Of a stretch of DNA of 33,034 bases, positions 31,471-33,034 are shown piece after piece. The DNA lies in the NCBI GenBank assembly GCA_038127535.1, contig JAYPHU010000033.1:1-33034 (forward strand), written 5' to 3'. Under the pieces are notes generated by a model. The model was not told where the DNA came from, did no database searches, and saw only the letters and a program-made list of their open reading frames with translations. Source of the DNA: JAYPHU01 sp038127535. Its GTDB lineage: Bacteria; Pseudomonadota; Alphaproteobacteria; Rhodospirillales; UBA2165. Made by a program: the position numbers and the translations under genes. Numbering within the stretch: the first letter of the stretch is position 1; each line of letters opens with the position of its first letter.

Positions 31471-32025
31471 CTATTTAGGCGGAAGCGGACCTTCCGGCTC
31501 CATCATCACCGCCGGCTGGTTGAACGCCGTCGGCGTGGAGGCGGGCTGGGCCACGGGCTGCGGGACGGGGCTGCCGCCCTTGGGCGAGACGGTCATATCG
31601 ACCAGTGCCTTGTCCAGATTAAGCGGTGTGCCGGGCTGGATCTGAATGGTCATGACACGGCCGTCCCGGTCGTAGGTCATGAAACTGGTGGCGGCGCGGA
31701 CCGAGGCGATCTCCTGCCAGCCGTATTCCGGCATGCGCTGTTTGAAGAAGTCGAAGATGCGGGCGGCGTGGGTGCTGCTCTGGATGGACAGCCGGCCGAT
31801 CCAGCCCTGAGGTGCGCCGAACACCACGGTCCGGTCCATGTCCATTTTCGATTCACCGGGAATGGGCACGTCGGTAAACTCGGCAAAGTTCTGCTGCTTG
31901 ACCGGCTGGCCGTCATTACGGCTGACCGGCGTCGGATCCAATCCGATCGATTGAACACAACCACTCAAAGTGACGAGAAGGCTCGCGCCAACGAGAGCGC
32001 CGGCTTTGCGTGAACGAATCCACAT
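31471..32025 (-). CDS. Lipoprotein of unknown function
   Basis: This 184-residue protein has a signal peptide and the lipobox LSGC (Cys23; RKAGALVGASLLVTLSGC). The middle part (FTDVPIPGESKMDMDRTVVF, GWIGRLSIQSSTHAARIFDFFKQRMPEYGW and VRAATSFMTYDRDGRVMTIQI) looks like a small alpha/beta domain found in many alphaproteobacterial lipoproteins, whose name I cannot give. The last 40 residues are proline-rich (QPVAQPASTPTAFNQPAV). It is anchored in the outer or inner membrane. It diverges from the rRNA operon and is not obviously linked to the thiolase genes. Confidence 0.75.
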   Translation of the reverse strand: MWIRSRKAGALVGASLLVTLSGCVQSIGLDPTPVSRNDGQPVKQQNFAEFTDVPIPGESKMDMDRTVVFGAPQGWIGRLSIQSSTHAARIFDFFKQRMPEYGWQEIASVRAATSFMTYDRDGRVMTIQIQPGTPLNLDKALVDMTVSPKGGSPVPQPVAQPASTPTAFNQPAVMMEPEGPLPPK

Positions 32026-32111
32026 CTTTCAAATCCCCGGGAATTCCGTTCCGAATCGCTTGGAAAGCCTAGACATCGGACCGAAATTCGCTATTAAATC
32101 GACTCCGTGGA

Positions 32112-32129
32112 CGCCCGGTTTTCCGGGCG
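32112..32129. promoter_or_regulatory. CGCCCGG-TTTT-CCGGGCG hairpin
   Basis: A perfect 7-bp stem with a T4 loop lies 87 bases after the lipoprotein start (upstream side) and 69 bases before the rRNA -35 box. It separates the two divergent units. No T-run follows, so termination is unlikely. Confidence 0.45.
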
Positions 32130-32155
32130 AACCAGGGTAGGATGATCGGCTTTCG

Positions 32156-32187
32156 TAAAAAAAGTGCAAACTTTTTAAAAAAAGTGC
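32156..32187 (+). promoter_or_regulatory. Two TAAAAAAAGTGC direct repeats (UP-element-like)
   Basis: The 12-base repeat occurs at 32156-32167 and 32176-32187, 20 bases apart (about two helical turns), ending 10 bases before the -35 box. A-tracts at this place act as RNA polymerase alpha-subunit contact (UP) sites at rRNA promoters. This is a positional inference. Confidence 0.6.
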
Positions 32188-32197
32188 GATTCACCGT

Positions 32198-32226
32198 TTG
32201 ACAAGGTCACGAGAGGGGCGTACAAC
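32198..32226 (+). promoter_or_regulatory. rRNA operon promoter
   Basis: A consensus -35 box TTGACA (32198-32203), a 17-base spacer and TACAAC (32221-32226) precede a GC-rich discriminator (CCCGCTCC), as is usual for growth-rate-regulated rRNA promoters. The position, about 310 bases before 16S, is normal. Confidence 0.7.
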
Positions 32227-32329
32227 CCCGCTCCTCGGGCGCGACTTGTCGCGCTCATTTGTTCTCTAAAGCCTGGTCTTCCGGCGACGGTTAGGAAACT
32301 GGTGTCGGACGGCTTGGTTTGTGAGAACA

Positions 32330-32341
32330 TGCTCTTTGACA
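32330..32341 (+). promoter_or_regulatory. boxA antitermination site
   Basis: TGCTCTTTGACA differs at one base from the rRNA boxA consensus TGCTCTTTAACA that recruits NusB/NusE for antitermination. It lies about 100 bases after the promoter. Confidence 0.8.
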
Positions 32342-32533
32342 TTGTAGATATCGAAAGGGATGCGCAGGCGGCGGTTGTTCGCGGAGCGATTATCATATCG
32401 TTTGTCGAACACAACTTAAGTGCCGTATTGCGCATTCAAGTTTGTGCGTAATCAACGTACGTCAGTTTGATGTGAGACAGACGGCTCTTGTTTTTCCGGC
32501 CTTGAAGGCTTAGGCCCGATAGGAAGGAAATTT

Positions 32534-33034
<501 letters not shown>

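Larger units (their letters stand above)
32026..32533 (+). other. rRNA operon promoter and leader region
   Basis: These 508 bases upstream of 16S rRNA hold a hairpin (32112-32129), an A-tract repeat pair, the promoter and the boxA described separately. A minus-strand open frame across the leader has no family resemblance and is not a gene. Confidence 0.8.

Noticed and set aside
32175..32435. Minus-strand open frame of 86 codons over the rRNA leader
   Set aside because: It covers the promoter and boxA, has no family resemblance, and lies opposite a strongly supported rRNA leader.

Overview
This window looks like an alphaproteobacterial chromosome segment. The evidence is the start of a 16S rRNA gene at the right edge. 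It has the short V3 loop and the 'GGAATATTGGACAATGGGGGAAACC' type context (quoted in pieces in the feature) typical of Alphaproteobacteria, and the overall look is Rhodospirillales-like. The genus cannot be named from sequence reading alone.

Region 1 (1-2187) is visibly more AT-rich than the rest. It ends exactly at a 3' half of a tRNA(CAT) gene that still carries an encoded CCA. I read this as the right end of an integrated island whose integrase and intact tRNA copy lie left of the window. Its visible cargo is small: the tail of an unknown gene, a DUF2256 zinc-finger-like protein, a short basic protein, a complete BLUF blue-light photoreceptor, an unknown acidic protein, and a DUF6641-like protein. 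The last is split by a -1 frame change exactly at an A-AAA-AAG heptamer followed by a stem-loop.

Region 2 (2206-17000) is GC-rich chromosome with many short, alternating transcription units. They encode mostly catabolic or oxidative enzymes: a Gfo/Idh/MocA oxidoreductase, an alpha/beta-hydrolase fold protein without its serine, a PhyH-type and a TauD-type Fe(II)/2-oxoglutarate dioxygenase, a class I methyltransferase, two luciferase-like flavin monooxygenases, a DMT exporter, a secreted YHYH protein, a VOC protein, a Sel1-repeat protein, an MlaC/Ttg2-like periplasmic protein and an isochorismatase-type hydrolase. Two genes here are broken: an OmpR-type response regulator with an in-frame TAG, and a DUF2336 gene with a frameshift plus a TAA.

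Region 3 (17123-22426) holds a fused FAD hydroxylase/Old-Yellow-Enzyme reductase of the anthraniloyl-CoA or salicylyl-CoA hydroxylase type. It faces an acyl-CoA dehydrogenase/SDR pair and is followed by a WrbA-like flavoprotein. Together with the CoA-transferase/thiolase pair at 28821-31284 this suggests CoA-thioester aromatic or acyl catabolism (inference).

Region 4 (22229-27027) is a six-gene minus-strand operon: GlcG/HbpS-like protein, complete tripartite tricarboxylate transporter (TctC, TctB, TctA), a second Gfo/Idh/MocA oxidoreductase and a tiny membrane protein. A strong 12-bp hairpin lies between tctC and tctB. Region 5 (27334-33034) has a TPR/SPOR lipoprotein, a possible miniature repeat element, the CoA-transferase/thiolase pair, another lipoprotein, and an rRNA operon leader with A-tract repeats, a promoter and boxA leading into 16S rRNA.
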